Shown piece after piece: positions 24,188 to 33,239 of a DNA stretch of 64,000 bases. A program made the position numbers and the translations under genes. This DNA is from Pseudomonadota bacterium (GTDB taxonomy: Bacteria > Pseudomonadota > Gammaproteobacteria > Burkholderiales > Burkholderiaceae_B), in assembly GCA_023423975.1 (NCBI GenBank), contig JAFAEO010000080.1, positions 1 through 64,000 of the forward strand, written 5' to 3'. A model generated the notes under the pieces. It did no database searches. It worked only from the letters and a program-made list of their open reading frames with translations, and was not told where the DNA came from. Positions within the stretch are counted from its first letter, which is position 1. Every line of letters starts with the position of its first letter.

Positions 24188-24249
24188 CAGGCAGATCCGT
24201 TGATGATCCCGTTACTACGATGATTGGGCGAGTGGCATGAGGCCGGTTG

Positions 24250-24285
24250 CGCCGGGTCTGGTTTACATCAGGCCCGGCGTTTTTA
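24250..24285 (+). terminator. Terminator after the RraA-Bug-RraA operon
   Basis: CGCCGGG-t-CTG pairs with CAG-g-CCCGGCG around GTTTACAT, followed by five T. Confidence 0.88.
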
Positions 24286-24316
24286 ATTGCCGTTTTTAAA
24301 AACAGAAGGCAAGGTG

Positions 24317-25312
24317 CTATTCCGGCTGAATACCCGCTTGCCTGATCACGTCAGCCCAGCGGGCGGCTTCTTTTTCGAAGAATGTCCTGTGACCCTGAGA
24401 GGACAGTCTGTCGTCGTTCACAATTGAAATGCCCAATGCTTGCTGACGTTTGATCAGTTCAGGATTTTTCAATGCGACGCGCAGGGCGGCATTGATCTTG
24501 TCTACGATTGGCCGGGGCGTACCCTTGGGTGCATAAAGCCCATGCCAGACGCTGAAATTGAACCCCGATAGTCCGGCCTCATCCAGTGTTGGTACGGATG
24601 TCAACGCAGGTATACTCATGCGTTTCATGCTGCTCACACCATACACCTTGACCTTTTTGCTTTCGATTTGCGGAATACTGTTGGTTGCCTGTTCGCACAT
24701 GATATCGATCTGTCCGCCCATCAGATCAGTCATGGCTGGCGCAGTGCCTTTATAGGGAACAAAGGTCATCTTGCTGTTCAGTGCGCTTTGCAACATCAGG
24801 CTGCACAGATGGGAAGCCGAGCCAACGCCTGCGTTGGCCAGATTGATGGCGCTGTCTTTTTCTGCAATGTACTTTTTCAATTGCGCAAAATCGTTGGCTG
24901 CGAGCGCAGGCTTGCCGATCAGTGTTGATGGCGCCTCATTAATCAGGCCCAGAAATTCCAGGTCTTCTATTTTGTAGCCCGGGTCTTTGTACAGCGAGTG
25001 TGCCGTGGCCAGGCCAATGTGATGAACCAGCAGGGTATAGCCGTCATTTTTTGCCCTGGCAACGCGGGCTGTGCCGATCGTGCCGCCTGCGCCAAGGCGG
25101 TTTTCGATCACGATGGGTTGGCCCATGGGTTCCCGGAGCGCTTCGGCGACATCGCGCGCAATTTTGTCGGAAGGCCCGCCTGCCGAAAATGGCACCACAA
25201 TCGTGATGCTTTTTTCCGGATAGTCGGCCAGTGCGGTCGTGGCTGCAGTTGCGGCAAACAGGCCCGCAAGCAAGGTGAAGCCGAATTTAATTCGTGTTGC
25301 GTGGTTATGCAT
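24317..25312 (-). CDS. Bug/TctC-type receptor
   Basis: This 331-residue periplasmic receptor has a signal peptide (cleavage near TTALA-DYPEK). The family motifs are VVPFSAGGPSDKIARDVAEAL, VIENRLGAGGTIGTARVARA and FVPYKGTAPAMTDLMGGQIDIM. It is the downstream partner of the tarD-type gene (37-bp gap), so a tartrate-like dicarboxylate is the likely ligand. Confidence 0.9.
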   Translation of the reverse strand: MHNHATRIKFGFTLLAGLFAATAATTALADYPEKSITIVVPFSAGGPSDKIARDVAEALREPMGQPIVIENRLGAGGTIGTARVARAKNDGYTLLVHHIGLATAHSLYKDPGYKIEDLEFLGLINEAPSTLIGKPALAANDFAQLKKYIAEKDSAINLANAGVGSASHLCSLMLQSALNSKMTFVPYKGTAPAMTDLMGGQIDIMCEQATNSIPQIESKKVKVYGVSSMKRMSIPALTSVPTLDEAGLSGFNFSVWHGLYAPKGTPRPIVDKINAALRVALKNPELIKRQQALGISIVNDDRLSSQGHRTFFEKEAARWADVIRQAGIQPE

Positions 25313-25349
25313 GTTGCTGTCTCCTCTCTGTCGTTATGGGGGTGCTGCG

Positions 25350-26516
25350 TTATGCCGATAGTTGCTGCATGACCTGATACAGATCGGCCTTGCCTTCGAA
25401 TCCGATGCCCGGCAGATCGGGCATGGTAATGAAGCCGTTGTCCACTTTCACGCTATCGGGAAAGCCGCCGAATGGCTGGAAAAGATCGGGATATGATTCA
25501 TTGCCGCCCAAACCCAGACCGGCCGCAATATTCAACGACATCTGGTGACCGCCATGCGGGATACAGCGTGTGCGCGACCAGCCGTGTTCATGCAGCATGT
25601 CCAGGGTGCGCAGGTACTCGACCAGGCCGTAACTCAGGGCACAATCGAACTGCAGCCAGTCGCGGTCAGCGCGCATGCCGCCATAACGAATCAGGTTTCG
25701 CGCATCCTGCATGGAAAACAGGTCTTCACCGGTGGCCATGGGGTTTGGATAATAATTTCGCAGGGCAGCCTGCAGTTCGAAATCCAGCGGGTCGCCGGGC
25801 TCCTCATACCAGAACAGATCGTACTGGCTCAGTGCCTTTGCGTAGGCGATGGCGGTGTCCATATCAAACCGGCCATTGGCGTCCACAGCCAGTTTCTGCC
25901 CGTCCTGCAGTACGCTCAGGATGGAGTCGATCCTGCGCAGGTCTTCATCCAGGGAAGCGCCGCCGATTTTCTTCTTGACCACGGTATAGCCGCGATCAAT
26001 ATAGCTGCGCATTTCGTCCTTGAGCTTTTCATGATCCTGGCCGGGGTAGTAATAGCCACCTGCCGCGTATACAAAAACCCGGCGATCCGGCTGGCCGTTG
26101 CCATAGCGATCGGCCAGCAGCTGGAACAGCGGCTTGCCTTCTATTTTTGCAACGACATCCCAGATTGCCATGTCGATCGTGCCGATAGCCACCGAACGCT
26201 CGCCGTGTCCGCCGGGTTTTTCGTTCGAGAACATGGTGGCCCAGATTTTGTGCGGGTCCAGGTTGTTGCCTGAATCATCAATCAGTGTCCCCGGATCCGC
26301 CTGCATAATTCTTGGGATAAAGCGTTCGCGCATCAATGTTCCCTGGCCGTAGCGACCATTGGAGTTAAAACCATAGCCGATTACCGGCTTTCCATCACGA
26401 ATTACATCTGTGATTACCGCTACGAGACTGAGCGTCATCTTGGAAAAATCAATGTAGGCATTACGGATGGGCGAACTGATGGGCAGGGTTTTTTCGCGAA
26501 TTTCAACGATTTTCAT
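25350..26516 (-). CDS. tarD: D(-)-tartrate dehydratase (enolase superfamily)
   Basis: This mandelate-racemase-subgroup enzyme has 388 residues. The acid/base and metal residues appear as Lys181-x-Lys183, Asp212, Glu238, Glu264 and His321. With an offset of one they coincide with Lys182/Lys184, Asp213, Glu239, Glu265 and His322, as I recall them for the characterised D-tartrate dehydratase of Bradyrhizobium japonicum. The surrounding IPHGGHQMSLNIAAGLGLGG also fits. The reaction would be D-tartrate to oxaloacetate plus water. The ATG at 26516 follows AGGA and gives MKIVEIREK; an upstream extension to 26591 is not family-like. It is divergent from a LysR gene and co-oriented with a Bug receptor. 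Confidence 0.82.
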   Translation of the reverse strand: MKIVEIREKTLPISSPIRNAYIDFSKMTLSLVAVITDVIRDGKPVIGYGFNSNGRYGQGTLMRERFIPRIMQADPGTLIDDSGNNLDPHKIWATMFSNEKPGGHGERSVAIGTIDMAIWDVVAKIEGKPLFQLLADRYGNGQPDRRVFVYAAGGYYYPGQDHEKLKDEMRSYIDRGYTVVKKKIGGASLDEDLRRIDSILSVLQDGQKLAVDANGRFDMDTAIAYAKALSQYDLFWYEEPGDPLDFELQAALRNYYPNPMATGEDLFSMQDARNLIRYGGMRADRDWLQFDCALSYGLVEYLRTLDMLHEHGWSRTRCIPHGGHQMSLNIAAGLGLGGNESYPDLFQPFGGFPDSVKVDNGFITMPDLPGIGFEGKADLYQVMQQLSA

Positions 26517-26590
26517 TTGGGTTCCTGAGGTCTGGGTACGTGCTTTCATGTTTGTGCAAGCCTTAAGATTACGAGCAAAATGGCTTTTCA

Positions 26591-26628
26591 TTATTCACCT
26601 ATAATTAATAATCTATTTACCTGAGGTG
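26591..26628. promoter_or_regulatory. Inverted repeat between tarD and lysR
   Basis: TTCACCT (26594-26600 region) and AGGTGAA (26624-26630) are inverted copies flanking the AT-rich stretch ATAATTAATAATCT. The right arm doubles as the lysR ribosome-binding site. It could be a regulator site or a coincidence of that overlap. Confidence 0.35.
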
Positions 26629-26637
26629 AACAGAACG

Positions 26638-27561
26638 ATGATCTCTGACCTGGAATTTATGGTGATACTGGCCCGGCATGGCAATTTGGCGGCAGCGGCG
26701 CGGGCGCTGAATGTGACGCCACCGGCGGCAACCAGGCGTCTGGCCCTGCTTGAAAAACGGCTGGGTGTACGGCTTGTGAACCGGACCACGCGAAGCTTCA
26801 GCCTGACCAGTGAGGGCGAAACCTATCGCCAGCATGCCACTCGGATACTGGGCGACATTCTGGATATGGAAGACATTATTTCCTCAAGCCGCAGGCCGCG
26901 CGGGCTGCTGCGGATTAATGCCACGCTGGGTTTTGGCCGGACCACGGTCGCCCCGTTGGTGTCGGAGTTCGCCAAACGCCATCCGCAAGTCGAAGTGCAA
27001 ATGGAAGTGACCGACAGACCGGTGGACCTGGTCGAGAACGGATTTGACTTGGCTATTCGTTTTGGCGCCTTGCCGGATAAGCGCCTCAACGCCAGACGGA
27101 TTCTGTCTAATCAGCGGTTTCTTTGCGCTTCACCGCTATACCTGGAGCGCCACGGCACACCGGCCAGCCTGGCCGATCTGGCTCAGCACCGATGCATCAT
27201 CCACCGGCAGAATGACGATGCCTATGGTATTTGGCGTTTTACCCATCACGATCACAGTGAGGTGGTGAAAGTCCATGGAATGCTCTCGAGCAATGACGGC
27301 GATATCGTGCTTGGTTGGGCGCTGGATGGGCACGGCATCCTGATCCGCTCCGAATGGGACCTGGCCAAATATCTGCAAAGTGGCCGACTCAGGGTCGTCT
27401 TGCCGGCCTTTACGCTGCCGGCTGCAGATTTGTATGTTTACTATCCCAGCCAGCGCAATCTGCCTGCACGCACCCGGGCATTCATCGATTTTCTGGTCGC
27501 GCATTTTGAGCGGCCGGCCCAAAGTGAGGGGCCGACAGAAAAATCTGCGCCGGCAGTTTGA
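26638..27561 (+). CDS. LysR family transcriptional regulator
   Basis: This 307-residue regulator has an N-terminal HTH (DLEFMVILARHGNLAAAARALNVTPPAATRRLALLEKRLG). A periplasmic-binding-like effector domain follows, in the LysR/DsdC-like group with GRTTVAPLVSEFAKRHPQVEVQ and DLAIRFGALPD. The ATG at 26638 has GAGGTGA eight bases upstream; a GTG at 26626 would overlap that site. It is divergent from tarD and probably activates it in response to tartrate or a related acid. Confidence 0.88.
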   Translation: MISDLEFMVILARHGNLAAAARALNVTPPAATRRLALLEKRLGVRLVNRTTRSFSLTSEGETYRQHATRILGDILDMEDIISSSRRPRGLLRINATLGFGRTTVAPLVSEFAKRHPQVEVQMEVTDRPVDLVENGFDLAIRFGALPDKRLNARRILSNQRFLCASPLYLERHGTPASLADLAQHRCIIHRQNDDAYGIWRFTHHDHSEVVKVHGMLSSNDGDIVLGWALDGHGILIRSEWDLAKYLQSGRLRVVLPAFTLPAADLYVYYPSQRNLPARTRAFIDFLVAHFERPAQSEGPTEKSAPAV

Positions 27562-27655
27562 TGGGCAATCTTTGCTAGCCGCATGCATGCGGGAGGAGTG
27601 CTTTCAGCGGGGGTCAGGATTTCCATGATTGGGGTTTAATTAGGGTTGTTTATTA

Positions 27656-27685
27656 TTGTATTCCAATGTATTCAATAGTATATTA
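27656..27685 (+). promoter_or_regulatory. Operator/promoter motif upstream of the Bug gene, shared with tcuA
   Basis: TTGTATTC (27656-27663, and a related ATGTATTC 27667-27674) is followed by AGTATATTA (27677-27685). The inverse GAATACAA and the same AGTATATTA occur before tcuA. The shared words suggest co-regulation by the GntR regulator lying between the two transcription units. Confidence 0.5.
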
Positions 27686-27716
27686 TTATTCAAATTCTAT
27701 TTCTGGAGACTAAGTA

Positions 27717-28697
27717 ATGACCTCGTTCAAACCCTGTATGCTGGCCGCCGTGCTGGCCGCCGTGCTGGCCGCCAGCCCGCTCGCCGCACTTGCCGCTTAT
27801 CCGGAACAGCCAATCCGTCTTGTCGTTCCGCATCCCGCCGGCGGTTCCTCGGATATTCTGGCCAGGACGATGGCGGCCGCCATGTCAAAAGATCTGGGGC
27901 AGTCTATTGTTGTGGAAAACAAAGGGGGTGGTAACGGTGCGATTGCTGCCCAGTCGGTGGCCAGCGCCAAGCCCGACGGTTATACGCTGCTGCTTGCAAC
28001 CGCCAGCACGCACGGAATCAACCCTACGCTATACAGGAAACTGAACTACGATGCTGTTAAGGATTTTGCGCCGGTTACGTTGTTTGCGACCGTGCCCAAT
28101 GTGCTGGTGGTGGGTAATGCGCATAAGCAGATGAACGGTCTCAAAGACTTGATCGAATATATGAAGGCCAATCCAGGAAAGACCAATATGGGATCGGCCG
28201 GCAGCGGGACGCCGGGTCATCTGGCTGGCGTCATGCTCAAGGACGCTCAGCTTCTGGATCTGGTGCATGTGCCATTCAAAGGTGGGGCACCTGCAATCAG
28301 CGCACTAATCGGCGGACAAACCGATTTCATGTTTACCACCATTCCTGGTGCGATCAGTCATATCAAGGCCGGCTCCATCAAGGGGTTGGCGGTGTCATCG
28401 GCCGAGCGTTCCGATGCGCTGCCGGACCTGCCCACGGTTGCCGAGGCTGGTGTGCCTGGATTTGAAGCTGTGTCCTGGCATGGCCTGGTCGCGCCCGCGA
28501 ATACGCCGCAGCAGGTGATCGATACGCTGTATCAGTCAGCCAGCAAGGCGCTCAATAGCGAAGAAGTCAAAAGCAAGCTGGGCAATGAAGGGGCAAAACC
28601 GGCCAAAATGACGCCGGCAGAGTTTGGCTCATTCATTCAGGCGCAGATCGGCAACTGGGGCAAGGCGGTCAAATCATCGGGCGCGCGCGTCGACTGA
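27717..28697 (+). CDS. Bug/TctC-type receptor of the tcu cluster
   Basis: This 326-residue periplasmic receptor has a signal peptide with a repeated LAAV stretch (cleavage near LAALA-AYPEQ). Family motifs are VVPHPAGGSSDILARTMAAAM, VVENKGGGNGAIAAQ and VHVPFKGGAPAISALIGGQ. It lies beside tcuA and tcuB, where Salmonella has the MFS transporter tcuC. It may therefore bind tricarballylate or citrate-like acids. Its stop codon directly abuts that of the convergent gntR. Confidence 0.9.
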   Translation: MTSFKPCMLAAVLAAVLAASPLAALAAYPEQPIRLVVPHPAGGSSDILARTMAAAMSKDLGQSIVVENKGGGNGAIAAQSVASAKPDGYTLLLATASTHGINPTLYRKLNYDAVKDFAPVTLFATVPNVLVVGNAHKQMNGLKDLIEYMKANPGKTNMGSAGSGTPGHLAGVMLKDAQLLDLVHVPFKGGAPAISALIGGQTDFMFTTIPGAISHIKAGSIKGLAVSSAERSDALPDLPTVAEAGVPGFEAVSWHGLVAPANTPQQVIDTLYQSASKALNSEEVKSKLGNEGAKPAKMTPAEFGSFIQAQIGNWGKAVKSSGARVD

Positions 28698-29402
28698 TCA
28701 CTTGCGATCCAGCAGGAAGCGGCTAAGCCGGACCTTATAGGCTTCACTGATATGTCGGCTTGACACTTCCTGCGCCTTGTCCGGGTCGCGTTGCTCCAGG
28801 GCATTGATAATCTGCGCGTGTTCTTCGCGTGCGGTCGATGGGCGGCCGCTTTCGGCCAGCGTGCTTTTGCCCAGCAACAGCATGGCGTTTTGCAGCACAT
28901 GCAATGTTTTGAGCAGATAGCGGTTGTGCGCGCACTGGTACAGCGTCTGATGAAACAGCCGGTTGTTATAGGACAGGGCGGCAGGATCGTCCAGGGTTTC
29001 ATCCCGATCAATGATCTGCCTCAGGACTGCGATTTCAACGTCCGTGGCGTGGCGCGCAGCCAGCGCAGCGGCCGTGCTTTCCAGGACCCGGCGCATTTCG
29101 TAAAGTTCGCCAACCATGTTCTGGTCCAGCTCGGTAATGATCAAACCACGCTTTGGATCGTTGGTGACCAACCCTTCGGACATCAGCCGGTTCAGCGCTT
29201 CCCGGATGGGGGTGCGGCTCAAGCCGATATCGGCGGCCAGTTCCGTCTCGCGCAAACGCGTGCCAGGTGGCAGGCTGCCGTTTTCCAGAGACTGGACAAT
29301 ATAGTTGTATGCCTGATCGCTCAATGTGACGCCACGATCATTTGCCTGTTCCGAGTCGTTCTCGGAGCGGTTGGGTGCAGAAGAGGGTTTGGATTTTGCC
29401 AT
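28698..29402 (-). CDS. GntR family transcriptional regulator (FCD type) of the tcu cluster
   Basis: This 234-residue regulator has a winged helix (SLPPGTRLRETELAADIGLSRTPIREALNRLMSEGLV) and an FCD domain. The ATG at 29402 has AAGGAA upstream. It sits between the Bug gene and tcuAB and is divergent from tcuA. Salmonella controls tcuABC with a LysR protein (TcuR), so this is a different regulator class for the same functions. Its likely sites are at 27656-27685 and 29488-29518. Confidence 0.88.
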   Translation of the reverse strand: MAKSKPSSAPNRSENDSEQANDRGVTLSDQAYNYIVQSLENGSLPPGTRLRETELAADIGLSRTPIREALNRLMSEGLVTNDPKRGLIITELDQNMVGELYEMRRVLESTAAALAARHATDVEIAVLRQIIDRDETLDDPAALSYNNRLFHQTLYQCAHNRYLLKTLHVLQNAMLLLGKSTLAESGRPSTAREEHAQIINALEQRDPDKAQEVSSRHISEAYKVRLSRFLLDRK

Positions 29403-29487
29403 GATGCGATTCCTTGCTTTTGGCACAGCATAACGCAATTGGAAAGTTTTGCGGCTATTTTTACCGTTTCAGACACAGTGATAAATA

Positions 29488-29518
29488 TTTGTGTACAATA
29501 GAATACAAGAGTATATTA
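29488..29518 (+). promoter_or_regulatory. Operator/promoter motif upstream of tcuA
   Basis: TTTGTGTACAAT, GAATACAA (29501-29508) and AGTATATTA (29510-29518) lie just before the tcuA ribosome-binding site. The second and third elements recur before the Bug gene, the second in inverted form. Confidence 0.55.
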
Positions 29519-29534
29519 AGTAAGGATATAGGGC

Positions 29535-30929
29535 ATGAATGACACATTAGCGTGTGATGTTCTTGTGATCGGGGGCGGCAATGCGGCACTGTGCGCCGCG
29601 CTGTCGGCTGCTGAGCAGAACGCCTCGGTAATTCTGGTTGAAAGTGCGCCGCGCGCCTGGCGAGGTGGCAACAGCAGCCATACCCGCAATTTTCGCTGTA
29701 TGCATAACGCGCCCACCGATGTGCTGACGGACAGTTATCCGGAAGACGAGTATTTTCAGGATGTATTCAGGGTAACGGGCGGAGAAACCAATGAGGATAT
29801 GGCGCGTTATGTGATTCGTGAAACCGAAGGTTGTACGCCATGGATGAAGGCCAATGGCGTACGGTTTCAGCCATCGCTGGGCGGTACGCTGCACCTGGGA
29901 CGCACCAATGCATTTTTCCTGGGCGGTGGCAAGGCGCTGGTCAATGCCTATTACAAGGCGGCCGAAAAAGCCGGCGTGCAGATTTTGTACGACACCGAGG
30001 CAAAAAAACTGAATTTTTCCGACGGCAAGTGCGACAGTGTAGAGCTGGTCAGAAACGGCCAGGCACTAACCATTGTGGGTAAATCCGTGGTTATTGCATC
30101 GGGCGGTTTCGAGTCTAACGTGCAATGGCTGGAAGAGGCCTGGGGGCCGGCTGCGCGCAACTTTCTGATCCGCGGCACCCGGTTCAATCAGGGCGTCATG
30201 CTGCGCGAGCTGATGCGCAACAAGGCCTGTATTATTGGCGATCCGACTCAGGGTCACGCCGTGGCCATTGATGCACGGGCACCCAAATATGATGGGGGCA
30301 TCGTCACCCGTGTAGACTGCGTATCGCTGGGCATTGTGCTTAACAAGGAAGGTCGGCGCTTTTATGACGAAGGCGAAGACTTCTGGCCCAAGCGCTACGC
30401 CATCTGGGGACGTCTGGTTGCCCAGCAACCCGATCAAATAGCCTATTGCATCATTGATTCGAAGGCCATTGGCCGGTTCATGCCCTCGGTTTTCAAGTCC
30501 ATTAGTGCCGATTCCATTGAAGCGCTCGCGCAGCGCCTGGGGTTGCCAGTCAAGACGGCCGTGGAAACGGTGGCGGCCTTTAATGCCGCGGTTGAGCCTG
30601 GACAATTCAATCATAGTGTGCTGGATGGTTGTCGCACGCATGGGCTGCAGCCGGATAAAACCAACTGGGCGCAAAAAATCGATACCGGTCCGTTTTATGC
30701 CTATCCGCTGGCCACCGGAATCACCTTTACCTATATGGGGGTGAAGGTAACGAAAAAGGCCCAGGTCATCATGGACGACGAAACGCTGGCAGACAACGTT
30801 TTCGCTGCCGGTGAAATCATGGCGGGAAATATTTTGAGCAAAGGTTACGTGGCCGGGTTTGGGATGGCCATCGGAACCGTATTTGGTCGTATTGCAGGCA
30901 CGGAGGCAGCAAAGCATGCAGCAGCTTGA
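29535..30929 (+). CDS. tcuA: FAD-dependent tricarballylate dehydrogenase
   Basis: TcuA oxidises tricarballylate to cis-aconitate. The 464-residue flavoprotein is of the fumarate-reductase/succinate-dehydrogenase flavoprotein fold. It has an N-terminal dinucleotide fold DVLVIGGGNAALCAALSA, the GGNSSHTRNFRCMH segment and ATGITFTYMGVKVTKKAQV. The C-terminal FAD contact region is DNVFAAGEIMAGNILSKGY. It overlaps tcuB by 14 bp, indicating coupled translation. The family assignment is firm; the exact substrate is inferred from the TcuB partner. Confidence 0.9.
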   Translation: MNDTLACDVLVIGGGNAALCAALSAAEQNASVILVESAPRAWRGGNSSHTRNFRCMHNAPTDVLTDSYPEDEYFQDVFRVTGGETNEDMARYVIRETEGCTPWMKANGVRFQPSLGGTLHLGRTNAFFLGGGKALVNAYYKAAEKAGVQILYDTEAKKLNFSDGKCDSVELVRNGQALTIVGKSVVIASGGFESNVQWLEEAWGPAARNFLIRGTRFNQGVMLRELMRNKACIIGDPTQGHAVAIDARAPKYDGGIVTRVDCVSLGIVLNKEGRRFYDEGEDFWPKRYAIWGRLVAQQPDQIAYCIIDSKAIGRFMPSVFKSISADSIEALAQRLGLPVKTAVETVAAFNAAVEPGQFNHSVLDGCRTHGLQPDKTNWAQKIDTGPFYAYPLATGITFTYMGVKVTKKAQVIMDDETLADNVFAAGEIMAGNILSKGYVAGFGMAIGTVFGRIAGTEAAKHAAA

Positions 30930-32010
30930 ACAACTTATCGAAGACGCCCGCAACGCAGTGGGGATCTGTAATTCCTGTCGTTATTGCGAGGGCTTCTGTG
31001 CGGTCTTTCCCGCGCTTGAGCAGCGGCTGGATTTTACCCGCGGCGATCTGCATTATCTGGCCAATCTGTGCCACAACTGCAGTGAATGCTATTACGCTTG
31101 CCAATACGCGCCGCCGCATGAATTCAATGTGAATCTGCCGGTGCAACTGGCAGCGGTGCGCCAGACAACCTATCAGACGTATGCGTGGCCCGACGTCATT
31201 GCCCGCGGTTTTAACAAAAGCGGCTTGCTGGCCAGCCTGGGTTTCCTGCTGGCGCTAGTCGTGCTGCTGGGGCTGGCGGCGCTGATCGGCGGCCCGCCGA
31301 TGAATGATCTGAATGGGCAGTTCTATGCCATTTTCCCGCATGGTGTGCTGGCCACGGTTTTCGGATTGGCGGCATTGTGGGTCGTTCTCGCCATGGGCAT
31401 GGGGTTTCGCAATTTTCTAAAGGATGTGGGCGAGACGCCCTCGATGCTGCTGACCTGGGCGCATGTCCGCCAGGGCCTGTCGGACGCGTTAAGCCTGAAG
31501 TATCTGCATGGCAATGTGAAGACCGGCTGCACTTACCCGGACGATAATATTTCACCCTGGCGCCGTCGCTTTCATCATCTTACTTTTTATGGATTTATGT
31601 TGTGTTTTGCCGCCACAGTGTTTGGCACCATCTTCCACTATGTGTTGGGCTGGCAGGCGCCCTATGCGTTCTTTAGCCTTCCCAAGCTGACCGGTACCAT
31701 CGGCGGGATTTCGCTGGCCCTGGGTACGGCAGGGCAGTTCTGGCTCAAGCAAAAAGCCGATCCGGATATTCGCAATATCAGTCAAATGGGAATGGACTAT
31801 GCCTTTATTGCCCAGTTGTTTCTGGCGGCGGTGACTGGCCTGGCTTTGATGGCCTTTCGGGAAACCGCCGCGCTGGCGCCGTTGCTGGTCATTCATCTGG
31901 CCGTTATCCTGTCGTTGTTCATTACTATGCCGTTTGGCAAGTTTGTTCATGGCTTATACCGCAGCGGTGCGCTCATCAAATATGCAAAGGAACAGCCGGC
32001 TTCCCACTGA
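30916..32010 (+). CDS. tcuB: TcuB: membrane Fe-S/haem electron-transfer protein
   Basis: TcuB re-oxidises TcuA and feeds electrons to the respiratory chain. The 364-residue product has two ferredoxin-type cysteine clusters (Cys18, 21, 24, 28 and Cys52, 55, 58, 62), enough for two 4Fe-4S centres. Several hydrophobic helices follow (about 105-130, 150-175, 225-250, 265-290, 300-345) with histidines suited to haem ligation. The ATG at 30916 lies inside the end of tcuA. Confidence 0.9.
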   Translation: MQQLEQLIEDARNAVGICNSCRYCEGFCAVFPALEQRLDFTRGDLHYLANLCHNCSECYYACQYAPPHEFNVNLPVQLAAVRQTTYQTYAWPDVIARGFNKSGLLASLGFLLALVVLLGLAALIGGPPMNDLNGQFYAIFPHGVLATVFGLAALWVVLAMGMGFRNFLKDVGETPSMLLTWAHVRQGLSDALSLKYLHGNVKTGCTYPDDNISPWRRRFHHLTFYGFMLCFAATVFGTIFHYVLGWQAPYAFFSLPKLTGTIGGISLALGTAGQFWLKQKADPDIRNISQMGMDYAFIAQLFLAAVTGLALMAFRETAALAPLLVIHLAVILSLFITMPFGKFVHGLYRSGALIKYAKEQPASH

Positions 32011-32143
32011 AGTTGCCGGGGTTTGATTTACAATTAAGCGTTAATTTTCAGGCAAGTTGAGAATAATCAAACAGAAGGCTGTTCTGCTACTGGCAGGACA
32101 GCTAAAATGAAAGACTTGCCGTTCAAATCCCAAATTCAGTTCT

Positions 32144-33172
32144 ATGTCTCATACCATTGCCGCCCTATACAAGTTTGTCGATCTGCCCGACTTCGAATCA
32201 CTCAAGGAGCCGTTGCAGGCGTTTTGCGAGCGCAATCACGTCAAGGGAACGCTGCTGCTTGCCCGTGAGGGAATAAACGGTACGATTGCCGGTCCCAAGG
32301 AAGGCATCGATGCGGTTCTGGCTTACCTTCGCAATGATCCGCGAATGGCGGACCTGGAGCACAAGGAATCCTGGTCCGATGAGCGCGATCCATTTCACCG
32401 GATGCGCGTGCGGCTGAAAAAGGAAATCGTGACCATGGGGCAACCCAATGTCAACACCACCAATGCCGGTACCTATGTCCCGCCGGAAAACTGGAACGAC
32501 CTCATTTCCGATCCCGAAGTGGTGCTGGTAGATACGCGCAACGATTACGAAGTGGATATTGGCACGTTCAAAGGAGCGGTCAATCCCAATACTGTGACGT
32601 TCCGCGAATTTCCCAACTGGGTGCAAAGCCAGACGACCGAGGGCGGGCTGCTGGACAAAAACAAAGCACGCAAGGTGGCCATGTTCTGCACCGGCGGGAT
32701 CCGCTGCGAAAAATCCACGGCCTATATGAAATCCCTGGGGTTTGACGAGGTATACCATCTGCAGGGCGGGATTTTGAAATACCTTGAAACCGTTCCTCCC
32801 GAAAAAAGCCTGTGGGAAGGCGAGTGTTTTGTCTTTGACGAGCGCGTCTCTGTTGGTCATGGGCTCAAGCCCGGCCCATATATTCAGTGCCGCGCCTGCC
32901 GTCATCCCCTGAGTGAAGAAGAACGCGCCTCTCCCCAGTACATCCGCGGTGAAAGCTGCCCGCATTGCTGGGACGATAAAACTGAAGAACAGCGTGAGCG
33001 CTTTCGCGAACGGCAGCGTCAGGTGGATCTGGCTGCAGCACGCCAAGAGGAACATATTGGTGCAGATATGCAAGAGCAAATCCGTCGGCGACGTGCCTTG
33101 AAAGCAGCCCGTAAAGAGCAGGCGCGCCAGCGTGCCATGCAAAAACAGTCACAAAAAGGTGCAGAAAACTAG
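32144..33172 (+). CDS. trhO: tRNA uridine(34) hydroxylase (rhodanese-like)
   Basis: TrhO (formerly YceA) makes 5-hydroxyuridine at the wobble position of tRNA using oxygen. The 342-residue protein has the family start with GTLLLAREGINGTIAG. Its rhodanese domain has the active-site loop CTGGIRCEKS (Cys182, Cys188). A cysteine-rich segment (CRACRHPLSEEE, CPHCWDD) is followed by a charged, Arg/Gln-rich C-terminal tail. It appears monocistronic. Confidence 0.93.
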   Translation: MSHTIAALYKFVDLPDFESLKEPLQAFCERNHVKGTLLLAREGINGTIAGPKEGIDAVLAYLRNDPRMADLEHKESWSDERDPFHRMRVRLKKEIVTMGQPNVNTTNAGTYVPPENWNDLISDPEVVLVDTRNDYEVDIGTFKGAVNPNTVTFREFPNWVQSQTTEGGLLDKNKARKVAMFCTGGIRCEKSTAYMKSLGFDEVYHLQGGILKYLETVPPEKSLWEGECFVFDERVSVGHGLKPGPYIQCRACRHPLSEEERASPQYIRGESCPHCWDDKTEEQRERFRERQRQVDLAAARQEEHIGADMQEQIRRRRALKAARKEQARQRAMQKQSQKGAEN

Positions 33173-33204
33173 TTCAATATGCTAAAAACTAGTGCATTCC
33201 CTAA

Positions 33205-33233
33205 GTGTCATATATACGAATTACGGGCATAAT
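33205..33233 (+). promoter_or_regulatory. Possible sigma-70 promoter of a candidate small RNA
   Basis: GTGTCA (33205-33210, four of six matches to TTGACA) and CATAAT (33228-33233) are 17 bp apart. Transcription would begin near 33240, exactly where the first hairpin starts. Confidence 0.4.
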
Positions 33234-33239
33234 TTGTTT

